Origin: Streblospio benedicti
Lineage: Eukaryota > Annelida > Polychaeta > Spionida > Spionidae
Direction: 5' to 3'
Assembly (NCBI GenBank): GCA_019095985.1
Contig: CM032664.1
Span: 28,594,871 to 28,658,870, forward strand
Length of the DNA: 64,000 nucleotides
Below are positions 1 to 11,172 of this stretch, piece by piece; position 1 is the first letter of the stretch; each line of letters opens with the position of its first letter. Under the pieces are notes generated by a model, which was not told the DNA's origin, did no database searches, and saw only the letters and a list, made by a program, of their open reading frames with translations. Both the position numbers and the translations under genes were made by a program.

Positions 1-982
1 CGCCATGCATATGGACGCTCCCGTGCCAGGGGCAAGGAAGGGGGAAATGTACCTTTGACATTTTGATCTATCAGTCAATGTTCGTAGTGATAGTATGTGT
101 ATAACATACTGGACTATACTTTTCAGAAAATGTACGTTTTGTGTTATACAGTGTCAATTATATTCTATTATAGAAGAAAATAGCAAAATCCACATCTCCG
201 TATGATATATCTAATATCCACCTATCTACACGTTTAGATCATTAAATGTTGATATTCATGCGGCCCTCTGTTTACTTTTAGAGAGAAAAAAAATATATTC
301 GACATTGGCAAATGATTCAAAAAGCATTTGCAGACCAATAAAAACATTAACTTTGAATTAAACTGTTTGAAAATATTAAAAATACTTGCATTTTAGTAGA
401 TCGAAAAAAGTTTGACTCCCATTTAAAAACAAGGCTCCCATCTCCCTAGATATTTAATGACCGGAACCCTACTACTCCCAGTCGAGTTGGTCAATAATGT
501 AAACACAGTGATAACTAATATTGAACTAAATTCAGTTCGCTCACCACGTGAGGCTCCAAACAACATGCTTGTTACTGCTAGTAATGTACAGTATAAACTT
601 CCTTCAAAAAAACACTGCCTTTATAGTAAGATCAATTTTATCACGGTTCTGATCCCTCAAACAGAAATTCACAAACATTCAAAAGGGACCACATATTAGG
701 GGCATGAGCAAGCCATCACCCCAAGTTGGACTTGATAGAGAAGTTCTTCTACTATACGGTGATTGTGTATCCTATTATCTGTGTTTACAAACATACAATG
801 TCCGTTGCAACGATAACAAGTTCTATCAATTATCTTCTGTGTGTGAGTTTTCACATGTTTTTATGTATCATAATATTTTCAAATACAGTTCTAGTGTATA
901 CATTAATCGTTTCACTTTACCACTTGATATTTGCTAAGTTAAATGTGTAGTTTCTATCTCTATAGCTTACATCCAATCAAAG
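1..982. other. AT-rich spacer, no gene recognised
   Basis: Only short open frames without recognisable protein similarity or good splice context occur here. No tandem or inverted repeat stands out. If the candidate signal-peptide exon at 983-1081 is real, its intron and later exons would lie here or beyond the left edge. Confidence 0.5.
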
Positions 983-1081
983 CTACTGTATTTCATCTGG
1001 TGTGATGAGCGTTTGCTCCCAGCCGGTCTCAAGGAAACCTAGAACAAGTAGAACTAGAACTATGCGATGTCCGGCGTCCAT
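983..1081 (-). CDS. candidate signal-peptide first coding exon, unknown secreted or membrane protein
   Basis: On the minus strand an ATG (1081-1079) opens a 32-codon frame that looks like a secretory signal peptide. A short basic start (MDAGHR) is followed by a hydrophobic core (IVLVLLVLGFL) and a polar stretch (ETGWEQT). A splice-acceptor-like pyrimidine tract ending in CAG lies one base before the ATG. The frame stops at TAG (985-983). A weak GT donor two bases before that stop could carry the frame to later exons leftwards, out of the window. No family was recognised. The overlapping plus-strand frame also has an acceptor (CAG at 1020-1022) and a GTACGT donor, so the strand is not certain. 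Confidence 0.3.
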   Translation of the reverse strand: MDAGHRIVLVLLVLGFLETGWEQTLITPDEIQ

Positions 1082-1099
1082 TCTGCATTTACAAAATCG

Positions 1100-1695
1100 G
1101 TACGTAATACATATGTATGGGCACCAAGTCATGATTAAGACTGATGTTGACGATTTTTTACCCCTCCTTAACTTTATTGTTATTTCTATAAAAACTAATG
1201 CAAGATATGTTTCTATAGTGGTGAGAAATACTATCGAACCTCTGACTAATATGCAAAAAGATTGTTTCACTGATTTTTGCAAATTTTTACTTTCAGAGTT
1301 ATCAATATTAATAGCTATAATATCCTTCAATAAAATACAAATAAATGATAATGTATGCATCTACTCACCTGTTTTAGTATGCGTATCATTAGTGCATCCA
1401 TCCATTTTCTTCATAGACTCTGCCTCAGGGTCACTACACAAAAGCTTTGTATTCTCCCTTTATTACTATTATTTGCTATATCACTATAGACTTTTTATGT
1501 TATTGTATACCTATGTACGCTATTGTAAAATTTGTACATGTGATAAATTATGGAACGCTTTTCACTTTGATTGTTTAGTCATTTTTTGTAACGGTTTCAG
1601 ATAGAACTGTGAATGTAGTTGCTTGCTTCTATATATGTTCATTTGGTTGAGTATGATACTACAATTATATATAGTTTAATTTGTACTAAACCACT
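1100..1695. other. AT-rich spacer
   Basis: A 200-codon plus-strand frame spans 1002-1604, but its composition is what AT-rich DNA gives by chance (many Ile, Phe, Tyr, Leu) and no domain is visible. Nothing else was recognised. Confidence 0.4.
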
Positions 1696-4600
1696 TTAAA
1701 ACATGCTTGCTGACATTGCGCGGGAAGAGCATTCTGAAGATGCCAACAGTTGTTTGGCGAAACTGTTAATGTTTGTAAAAAACTATAGTGTGAATAAAGA
1801 AAGATGAAAAAGAAATGTTTGCCGACGTTCCACAACCTGACATCTTAGTTAAGTACAAATTGAATTATATATAATTGTAGTTGCTTGCTATGGTAGATAT
1901 ATGGTTTCTCAAAATTGGGCAACAATACAATACTTTGATTGTTAATACACATATTTTACACTTTTGTCTGAGCTTCAATTTTATATTATTTTACTCCAGA
2001 TGACTGTGGGGTTGTGTACATTGTGTTTGAAAACGGAATATTTTCTCGGTCAGATATTTAATTTAAGTTTGAAATTGTGATAGTCCCCCAAAAAATATTA
2101 ATTTATATGTACACGTTCCCTGATACTTAGACCAATTGGCAAATACCACCCCAACTCCACCACCTTCCATAGTTGCATAGATGAGGGGTATAGGACAACA
2201 GTACGTACTAGCAAGGACGTGTCTTTATAACGCCCTGCTTATACCTGTAAAGTACAGCCACCCGTCGTCACTTGTTGGTAGCCTCTTCATAAAAGAGTAT
2301 TGAACTCGACGAACCGTGACTCCATTGTGCACAGCATACACAGAGAGTAGACAAAACGTGTTGAGTGCAAAACTGAGTAGCTACTAAATTTTGTCTGTGC
2401 ATATATCAAGTACAAAACAAATTGCCGACACTTTAACGACGTGTTAACTTAGGAACGCATTTTACACTACATGACTTGGCAGAAGCTTGTTGAACATGAT
2501 ATTTGTTATAGTCTATTTTTAGCAACCTGGCATCAGCGAAAAAAAAATCAAAATTAATTGCAGTTTTCTCAGTTCAAGAATGCGGGTTTGAATTATTTTA
2601 ATATATGATCATATATGATATCATCATCTCGATATCATTTGTCTCAATTTCCATTTTATCCGGTATTAATATTAATAGGTGGATTCACTATTTTCTAGAT
2701 CTACTAGAATGAGTGGCACATGGCTATTACGCGATATAAACACTGTTTCTTAATTTGCCATTTCTTGAAATTTTCTACACACATCCGTTCCAAACATTTC
2801 AACTTCCTAATGGCATTTGTACATAGTGATATTGAGCCCCAAATAGAGGAGGCAGAAATGGATTATCTGCCTGGTTTGTCCGGCAACTTAAAGAACAACT
2901 CCCATCTTTGACAGAATGATACATGCCCCTAATAGGCTCAATTATAGCCGCAGAAGCACTAATACTTGTCGCCTTCTGCAGGGACCAGTTGTCTAAAGTG
3001 AGAACCTGTCTAAAAAGACCAATTTCATTTTTCACTATAACGTGTGAAAATTCGTGATGAAATCTTCTTTAAAGAGCATCTGTCTAACGGGACTACCTTT
3101 CAAGTAATACAAACTTTACTGGCAAGTTTTTATATTATCAAGTTCTCTGTGGGCATCTCTCGAAAATAATTGTTTGAACTGGATATTTTGAGTACAGCTG
3201 TTAACATTTTTTAACCTCTTTAATAGGCAACTTTCAAAATTGAAATGTGACTTCAGCTACGAAATCTATAAATAGGAAAAATAAAAAAGTTGTGAAGGCA
3301 AAGGTTTGCAGCAATACAATACGACCAAATCAATTATGCATAAGATCATTTTGGTCATCGAGGCCGTTTGACAAAATTATAAATGCTTAATAAGTATTAG
3401 TTACGTGTATTTTCTTAAATTACACATCTAAGCAATATAGCGTATATTTTTTTAGCCAAACAAGATAATTAAAGTTTATTTTGATAAATTATATATTGCG
3501 TATTCTACAAAGTTTTAAAAGGAAATTATGCATAATTTGTATATTACAGCAAAAGCTGTGTTAAAATCTAACGGGATTTACATAAAATCTAATATTTTTT
3601 TTTTTATTTTTAAAACATGCTGACTATTTAGGCCGCCAAAACAAACATATATATTTTTAAGCTTTCGATACAACAGTATCCCTTTTCAAAATGGCGAAAC
3701 TGTTAATGTTTGTTATAAAAGTTATAGTTTGAATAAAGAAAAGATGAACAAGAAATGCTTGCTGAAACGTTCCACAACCTGAGGATACTATGGTTGAGTA
3801 CAAATTGCACATACTGGTGAGAAGCATTATAATGCACTGAATGTGGTTGCTTTCTTGTTAGTAGCAATATATATGGTTTTCCCCATACAGGCAATAAACC
3901 ATTACAATACTTTGTTAAAACATTTATTTTTTACACTTTACGTCTGAGCTTCAATTTTATATTATTTTTACTCAAATGATGACTGTGGGTTGTACATTGT
4001 GTTTGAGGAATATTTTTCTCTGATCAGATATTTAATTTAAGTTTTGTGAAATTGTGATAGTCCCCAAAAAATCAATTTATGTGTACGTTCTGGCTGATAC
4101 TTAGACCAATTGTAAGCCACCCCAACCCCACCACCTTCCATAGTTGCATAGATGGTGTGGAATAGGACAACAGTACCCTAGCAGGACGTGTCTTTATAAC
4201 GCCCTGCTTATACCTGTAAAGTACAGCCACCCGTCGTCACTTGTTGGTAGCCTCTTCATAAAAAAGTATTGAACTCGACGAACCGTGACTCCATTGTGCA
4301 CAGCATACACAGAGAGTAGACAAAACGTGTTGAGTGCAAAACTGAGTAGCTACTAAATTTTGTCTGTGCATATATCAAGTACAAAACAAATTGCCGACAC
4401 TTTAACGACGTGTTAACTTAGGAACGCATTTTACACTACATGACTTGGCAGAAGCTTGTTGAACATGATCTTTGTTATAGTCTATTTTTTTAGCAACCTG
4501 GCATCAGCGAAAAAAAAAAAATTAATTGTAGTTTTCTCAGCTCAAGAATGCGGGTTTGAATTATTTTAATATATGATCATATATGATATCATCATCTCGA

Positions 4601-5560
4601 TATCATTTGTCTCGATTTCCATTTTATCCGGTATTAATATTCTTAAGGTGGATTCACTATTTTCTAGATCTACTAGAATGAGTGGCACATGGCTATTACG
4701 CGATATAAACACTGTTTCTTAATTTGCCATTTCTTGAAATTTTCTACACACATCCGTTCCAAACATTTCAACTTCCTAATGGCATTTGTACATAGTGATA
4801 TTGAGCCCCAAATAGAGGAGGCAGAAATGGATTATCTGCCTGGTTTGTCCGGCAACTTAAAGAACAACTCCCATCTTTGACAGAATGATACATGCCCTCC
4901 TAATAGGCTCCAATTATAGCCGCAGAAGCACTAATACTTGTCGCCTTCTGCGAGGACCAGTTGTCTAAAGTGAGAACCTGTCTAAAAAGACCAATTTCAT
5001 TTTTCACTATAACGTGTGAAAATTCGTGATGAAATCTTCTTTAAAGAGCATCTGTCTAACGGGACTACCTTTCAAGTAATACAAACTTTACTGGCAAGTT
5101 TTTATATTATCAAGTTCTCTGTGGGCATCTCTCGAAAATAATTGTTTGTACTGGGATATCTTTAGAGTACAGCTGTTAACATTTTTAACCTCTTTAATGC
5201 GAGCAACTGTCAAAATTGACCATCTGACTTCAGCTACGAAATCTATCCTGGTAGAGAAGTCTTAAGTTGTGAAGGAAGTAATTGCAGCAATACAAAGAAC
5301 GACCCAATCAATTATGCATAAGATCATTTCTGATGAGTCGAGGCCGTTGTGACAAAATTATAAATTTTTAATAATTATTAGTTACGTGTATTTTCTTAGA
5401 TTACACATCTAAGCAATATCGTAGCGTATACCTTATATATAGCCCAACAAGAGAATGATAGAGTTTATTTTGATAAATCATATATTGCATATTATTACAG
5501 AAGTTATAAAAGGAAATTATGCATAACTTTATATTACATATAAAGCTGTGTTACTGTCTT
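1696..5560. repeat. tandem duplication, two copies of a ~1.9-kb unit
   Basis: Copy 1 runs from about 1696 to 3610 and copy 2 from about 3611 to 5560, head to tail, offset by 1.92-1.97 kb. The cores (about 2200-3150 and 4170-5120) are almost identical, down to the same 63-codon frame at 2720 and 4689. The outer parts are clearly diverged, with many small indels. Both cores hold a GC-richer block (2220-2400 and 4190-4370). Copy 2 ends about 65 bases before the zinc-finger exon, so the unit may carry promoter or 5' exon sequence of that gene. The conserved short frame has no recognised product and may not be coding. Confidence 0.85.
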
Positions 5561-5625
5561 CCTGGACCTTACATATCTGAATAATAAGTATTGTTTGTGG
5601 TGATCATAAATTTGCTCTTGTGCAG

Positions 5626-7106
5626 AGGGATAAAGTGCTTGTGGTGAGGATGGATACGACTAGGCAAATTAAATGCACTGAATGTAATAAACGTTTTAGA
5701 ACAAAGACACATCTCGATGTTCATATGACCGTCCATTCTGGGGAGAAACCTTTTCAATGCACTGTGTGTAATAAATGCTTCAGTCAAAAGATAAGACGCA
5801 TATGAAGACTCATACCGGTGAAAAACCTTTTATGTGTACATTTTGTGAAAAGTGTTTCACTCAGAAGGGTAATATGGAAATACACATGAGAACACATACT
5901 TATAAGTGCACTGAATGTCAGAAGTGCTTTCTTTTTAGTAGCAACTTGACAGTTCATATGAGAACACATACGGGAAATAAACCATTTTCATGCACATTGT
6001 GTGGAAAATCATTTATTGAGCAAGGAAAATTAAAATTGCACATGCGAACTCACACTGGTGAGAAACCCTATGAATGTAGTGAATGTGGGAAGTGTTTTCG
6101 TGTCAAAAGTACTTTGAACACACATATGAGAATTCACACTAGAGAGAAACCATATAACTGCAAACAGTGTGCGAAATCATTTAGTCATAAAGGAAGTTTA
6201 ACTATACATATGAGAACACACACTGGTGAAAAACCATTTGAGTGTAGTCAATGTGGGAAACGCTTTAATAATCACAGTGACTTGGGCAAACATATGAGAA
6301 TTCATACTGGAGAGAAACCTCATAAATGTACATTATGTGAAAAATCTTTTAGTGCGAGAAACTTACTGACCATTCATAAGAGAATACACACTGGTGCGAA
6401 ACCATATGGATGTGGCCGTTGCAAAAAAGCTTTTTCATGCAGGTCTGGTGTAGTGTCACACATGCGCACACACATTAAAGAGAAACCATATTCCTGCATC
6501 AAATGTGGAAAATGGTTTGGTCATAAGAATTCTTTGATCATCCATTTACGTATACATTCTAAAGAGAAGCCATTTTATTGCCATATATGTGGAAAGTCAT
6601 TCACAATAGCAAACGCCTTGAAAAGACATCACATGACTATACATGCTAAGATGAAGTGGAACTATGGAGAGAAGTCACATCAATGCGATAAGTGTCATAA
6701 ATCATTTAGACTGAAATATAGTCTTATGGTGCACTTGCGTACACACACTGGAGAGAGACCATTTGAATGTGATCAATGTGGGAAAACTTTTGCACGCATT
6801 TCTACCATGAATAATCACATTCTCACTCACAGTGGAGAAAAACCATTTGAGTGTGATCAGTGTCAAAAATGTTTTGCACAAAGAGCTGGCCTGATAGTAC
6901 ATATGCGTACGCATACAGGAGAGAGACCATTTAAGTGTCAGTGGTGTGAGAAAGCTTTTAAATCAGTCTCTAATCTGAAGAATCATGAACGCACACATAC
7001 AGGGGAGAAGTCATTTGAGTGCCAGCAGTGTCAATTGAGGTTTGCTCGAAATGAGGGACTTAAGAAACACATGCGCACACACACTGGAGAAAATAGTGAC
7101 TTTTGA
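5626..7106 (+). CDS. C2H2 zinc-finger protein, 3' coding exon with a frame break
   Basis: The exon encodes about 17 tandem C2H2 fingers with the standard C-x2-C-x12-H-x3-H pattern and TGEKP-type linkers, typical of DNA-binding nuclear zinc-finger proteins. No KRAB, BTB or SET domain is visible; any such domain would be in upstream exons. A pyrimidine tract and CAG (5623-5625) mark a splice acceptor, and the first in-frame ATG is 5650. Finger 2 is broken: only 29 bases separate its second Cys codon (5767-5769) from the first His codon (5799-5801), where 36 are expected. The frame therefore shifts and the first frame ends at 5805. The downstream frame has its own ATG at 5775 and runs through fingers 3-17 to the stop at 7106. 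The linker between fingers 3 and 4 has lost GEKP (HTYKC), and a longer linker precedes finger 13. The break could be an assembly error, an allele, or a shorter protein starting at 5775. Confidence 0.88.
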
Positions 7107-7756
7107 AGTCATTAGAATATTCAGCAGATTTTATTGATGCAAGGAATATATCCAAGATTTTAGGAATTATAGTTCATAGCATTAACAAATAACTTTGTCA
7201 AAAACCTTAGATTTTCCTTTCCAAACAGTCAAGGAGCTACCATTTATTGTGGCCCAGGCAGTATGATAAAATGCAACCATTATTGTCTTATTTACGGGCT
7301 CCCACAATATTTGTTTGAAAATTTCAGAGCCCACTTCTCTATAATTACTACCAAAATTGGCGGTTGGTCCTATAAGTGCACAACAATAAGAGTTATTCAG
7401 GCTCCCCCCCCCCCACACTTTTTCTTGTAGCCTAATAATTGTTAGCCCCCTTACGTCATTGTAACCTGAATGTAATTTTTTATAATTATGCAAAGTGTTT
7501 TTATTAATGTTAAGTAATTGTGTTAGAATCTGTTTTAGGTTTAGTTTTAAAATATGCTCAGCTAAGTTTCTAGCAATAATAGAGCAATTAAATTGTTTGT
7601 TTGATGTTATATCCAACATTAAGTGTGTGATCCATAATTTAGTTTGAATATGAAGAAAATACGAAAGGAGCACCCTTAAAAAGTGTTCATCTCTATAAAA
7701 ACACAACTTTTAAAGCTTTATCTTTACTAGAAGTTTAATAGTTTCTGGATTCATAA
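7107..7756. other. downstream flank of the zinc-finger exon (likely 3' UTR)
   Basis: AT-rich sequence with no polyadenylation signal close to the stop. The first convincing AATAAA downstream is at 8402-8407. A 174-codon minus-strand frame (7182-7706) begins with TTG and matches nothing recognised. Confidence 0.4.
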
Positions 7757-7758
7757 TA

Positions 7759-8060
7759 TGTAGATACCAACATTATCTTGGTGACACAGAAATTTACTTT
7801 TGAAGTGCTATGTTTCGGGAAACGGTTTCCCCTTCATCTGGCAAGTGCACAGATCTCTGAAGAAGATAATTGGTCCAGACGAAAGACAAGAAAAGCAATA
7901 TTGAAATCCACAAACACCAAACACAGCACCATTTGGCCTAGAACATGCGCAAGAGATCTGTGCACTTGCCAGTTGAAGGTGAAACATTTCCCCGAAACGT
8001 ACCACTTCGTGTATATAAAATATAAGTTACTGTGTCACCAACATAATGTTGGTATCTACA
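7759..8060. mobile_element. foldback MITE with TA target duplication (Tc1/mariner-like)
   Basis: About 302 bp, with terminal inverted repeats starting TGTAGATACCAACATTAT and extending roughly 110 bp on each side with mismatches, so most of the element can fold on itself. It is flanked by TA at 7757-7758 and 8061-8062, the target duplication of Tc1/mariner-type transposons. No transposase is inside, so it is non-autonomous. Confidence 0.8.
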
Positions 8061-8062
8061 TA

Positions 8063-10175
8063 GTTTAAAGCTTTGCTTTAAATAATGGAACCATATTTTG
8101 GTTAGGTTCTGTAATGTTGAATGGTTAGCAAAGTAATGTAGATTTTCAGTCGTGTATGTATTAGAGTAGCAGTTATTAATAGGTTAGAGACCTCAAAACT
8201 TCTAGACTACTACTTGCTCATTGTACATTTTAGAAAATTTAACGACAGTTTGTAGTACAATATACTGTTAGGGAGATATTTTCACATAAGCTATATAGAT
8301 GTATAATATAGATGATAATATAGATGTGCAGGATGATTCCAGACATGTAGCAAGGGCCACTTTTTAGTTAAAGGAAGCATTATGATTGAAGCTTATTTTT
8401 CAATAAAAATAACGTACTTTTGTAACCTTTATAGGCACGATTTCAATGCCAAAGATATACACTCAACCATGATCGTGTATTTTATCTTTTCATTTAACAA
8501 GAATGATACTCCTATTATGTCTGACTCGTTTTATTTCTTTGTTAGTCTAGCTGTCCATGAAAATAAAGGTGTGATTCTGAAAATGTATGATCTGATTAGT
8601 TCTTATTTGAACATGAAAAGCCAATGATAAATATTACACTGAATGACTTTTTTAAAGTCTTAGCACTCGGAATGATTTATTCTTACCGTAAAACATCTGA
8701 AAATGGCCACCTATGATGTGTAGAACATTTCCAAGCCACCGACTTTCATAAACAAGCCACGTTTCTTATTGTCGGGTCATGACAACCTCTTTTACGGTAC
8801 GTCGTTTCGTTTTTTATACTGCCTATAAGCAGTCTTATAATATCTAGTCCTGGGTTTACCAGGCTTACTGGCCTTAGCCTCCAATTTTTATGGGACATTT
8901 TATTCAACTTGGCTCAATCCCAGTGCGCATGAACATCTGCGACCAAAACAACTAACAACGAGTCATAGTTGGCGCATTGTTTTACCACGGCTTACCCGTG
9001 ATAGATGATGGTTAAATTAGAGTCATCCTGAACTTCCAATCGGGTGAGGGTTTCAGAAATGTTCCACAGAAAATGGCGTGTTTGTTTGAGGAGTTGAAGA
9101 AAACTCCTTGTAATCATAGTAAATCATTTTAATTAAGCAATGAAGAAGTTACAAAATATATGTATGAAGGGTTTAATTTACAATTAAGATTTCAACACTT
9201 GACGCAGTACTGTGGGACAGTCTGCCTTTCATTGTTTTAACCTGTCTCAGAGCTGCTGGAACGGAGGTGCTTGTGTGAGTGCATGCACGATGGGGACCCA
9301 CATCCGCCACTCGCACCCACCACTACTTTTGGAAATCTTGGCTCAACCGCAGTTAACAAATGTATATCTTCAGAACAGCTCAAGACATCAAGACATGTGT
9401 CACACAAGTAACCCGGGCATGATGGCATCACTGTTGAGTGGCACTCGCACGCCTAGTGGCCTTTGGGAGTCTTTGACGTCAATGCTGGGCTATGTTTCAC
9501 TGATGCTGGCAACAACCCGATTATTCTGAGGTAGATTAAGAAGGTGGCCAAGTTAGAAGGTGTCTCCCAATGGATGGCTGGTGGAATGGTAAGCACGTAC
9601 ATGTGTATGACAGGTCTGTAAGGTAGAAGAGCAAGTCGTTGGTGCCAACCCATGGCTATCCAACGCTATACAGACTTCCCCCCAAAAATGTCACACATGC
9701 CATACAATAAGGCTATATCAACTTGTTGAAGTTCTGTTGTGCACTCTCCATGTGATATTTAAAAAATATAATTCTTTATATATAGAAATACACATTTTGA
9801 ATGGACAAATTGATGAAAGAACCCAATTAGCGTTACCGTTATATTCCTACCGTCGCTTGACCTTTCGAAGTAGCTGGCAAACGAAAATGGATGCTCCATC
9901 ACAAAGACACTAACAATACCCATAACACTGACAATAGCAGCAGCATTGACCATTACAATAAGGACAATGACAATAATTAGAGCATGTTATCATAATTGAT
10001 TGCTATTGTTTTGTATTTTATGGTGCCTGGATTGGCTGGCATCAAAGGTGACTAGTACGGGACAGTAGTGTCAAGTAACATGTGAGATGTTAGATCTGTG
10101 CTGTCTTTTTCACAACCAAAAATTATTTACAATCATGAGCAGGCATCCTCCATTGGGAAACGTTGCAATGACCTA
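8063..10175. other. spacer, no gene recognised
   Basis: AT-rich with a somewhat GC-richer block at about 9200-9660. Short frames on both strands there show no domain or splice logic. AATAAA at 8402-8407 could serve the zinc-finger gene. Confidence 0.4.
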
Positions 10176-11172
10176 GTACAATAGAACTTCCAATTAAGAC
10201 TACTCTCTTCATTGAGACCACCTCATTTTCTCACAGTCCCAAACCTTGGTATACATATGCTAACACGAATCTCCACAAGGAGACATGTGCCTAATGAGAC
10301 CACTTGCGGTTGCCAGTCCCTGTATGATCGTAATAAGAGGTTTCACTGGAAAATTGCCCAGCCCTAGACTATAACAGCATGCGAGAAAACATATGTATAT
10401 CACACTTTCATTTGAAACAAATCACGGTTGATAATACCTAATTATCTGGTACAACCGAACTTTTAAAAAAGCTACAAGTATCAACCAATCGGAAGTTAGT
10501 GTGAATTAATTCATGCTGGTGCTGTTTGACCAAGTTCGACCGTACAATATACACCTCTACTATTCTATAATCTTACTTGGATATCTAACTCACAAAAAGA
10601 CAACTACATGTCATATTCATGGGCAACATATAAGCAGCGAGGGTGTCAGTGAGTATCGTATACCACCAGACATGCGTCTCCATTCAAGCAACACATGCTC
10701 ATGTATTTTATAAACGAACGTGTTTCAACAATAGAAATTCCAACAAAGCTATCTTTATCAGCACTGCATAATAAACATGACTGCACCAATGCAGATCTGC
10801 ATGTTACAACTGGCGTCTATTGTTCTACCCATTATATTGTTCAGTCAGTGATATAGAATATCCTATAACTCATCTTCTGTCAATTATTATCATGGCATTG
10901 AATAGTCTACTATTATAGTTAAATGGCTAGATAATTGCAACCTTGTTTTTAATGATGTGTTAAGATTTCTACTGGTCCTATGATGTACAAATTATACGTA
11001 GACCCACAAACATCATCTCTATAATGAGACCACCGTTAGAGTAAGAAAACTTCGAGCAATTACGACCCAAAAATAGACACAACACCGTGAACTGTCATAA
11101 AGAGACCACCTCTCTATTGAGACCAGTGAAACCAGCCTCCGGATGGTCTTTATAGAGACGTTCTACTGTATG
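10176..11172. repeat. two diverged copies of the GAGACC / TTCTACTGTA dispersed repeat
   Basis: Fragments at about 10176-10350 and 11010-11172 share blocks such as GAGACCACC and a TTCTACTGTA end with many other places in this window (16.5, 23.8, 30.5, 31.5, 42.0, 42.5, 47.5 and 57.2 kb). The blocks recur in both orientations, as expected of a short non-autonomous element. Confidence 0.6.

Noticed and set aside
1002-1604. 200-codon plus-strand frame
   Set aside because: Low-complexity AT-driven residue composition beyond about residue 35, no domain; only its first part overlaps a possible exon.
7182-7706. 174-codon minus-strand frame behind the zinc-finger exon
   Set aside because: Starts at TTG, contains a C-run artefact and no recognisable domain or splice sites; probably chance in 3' flank.
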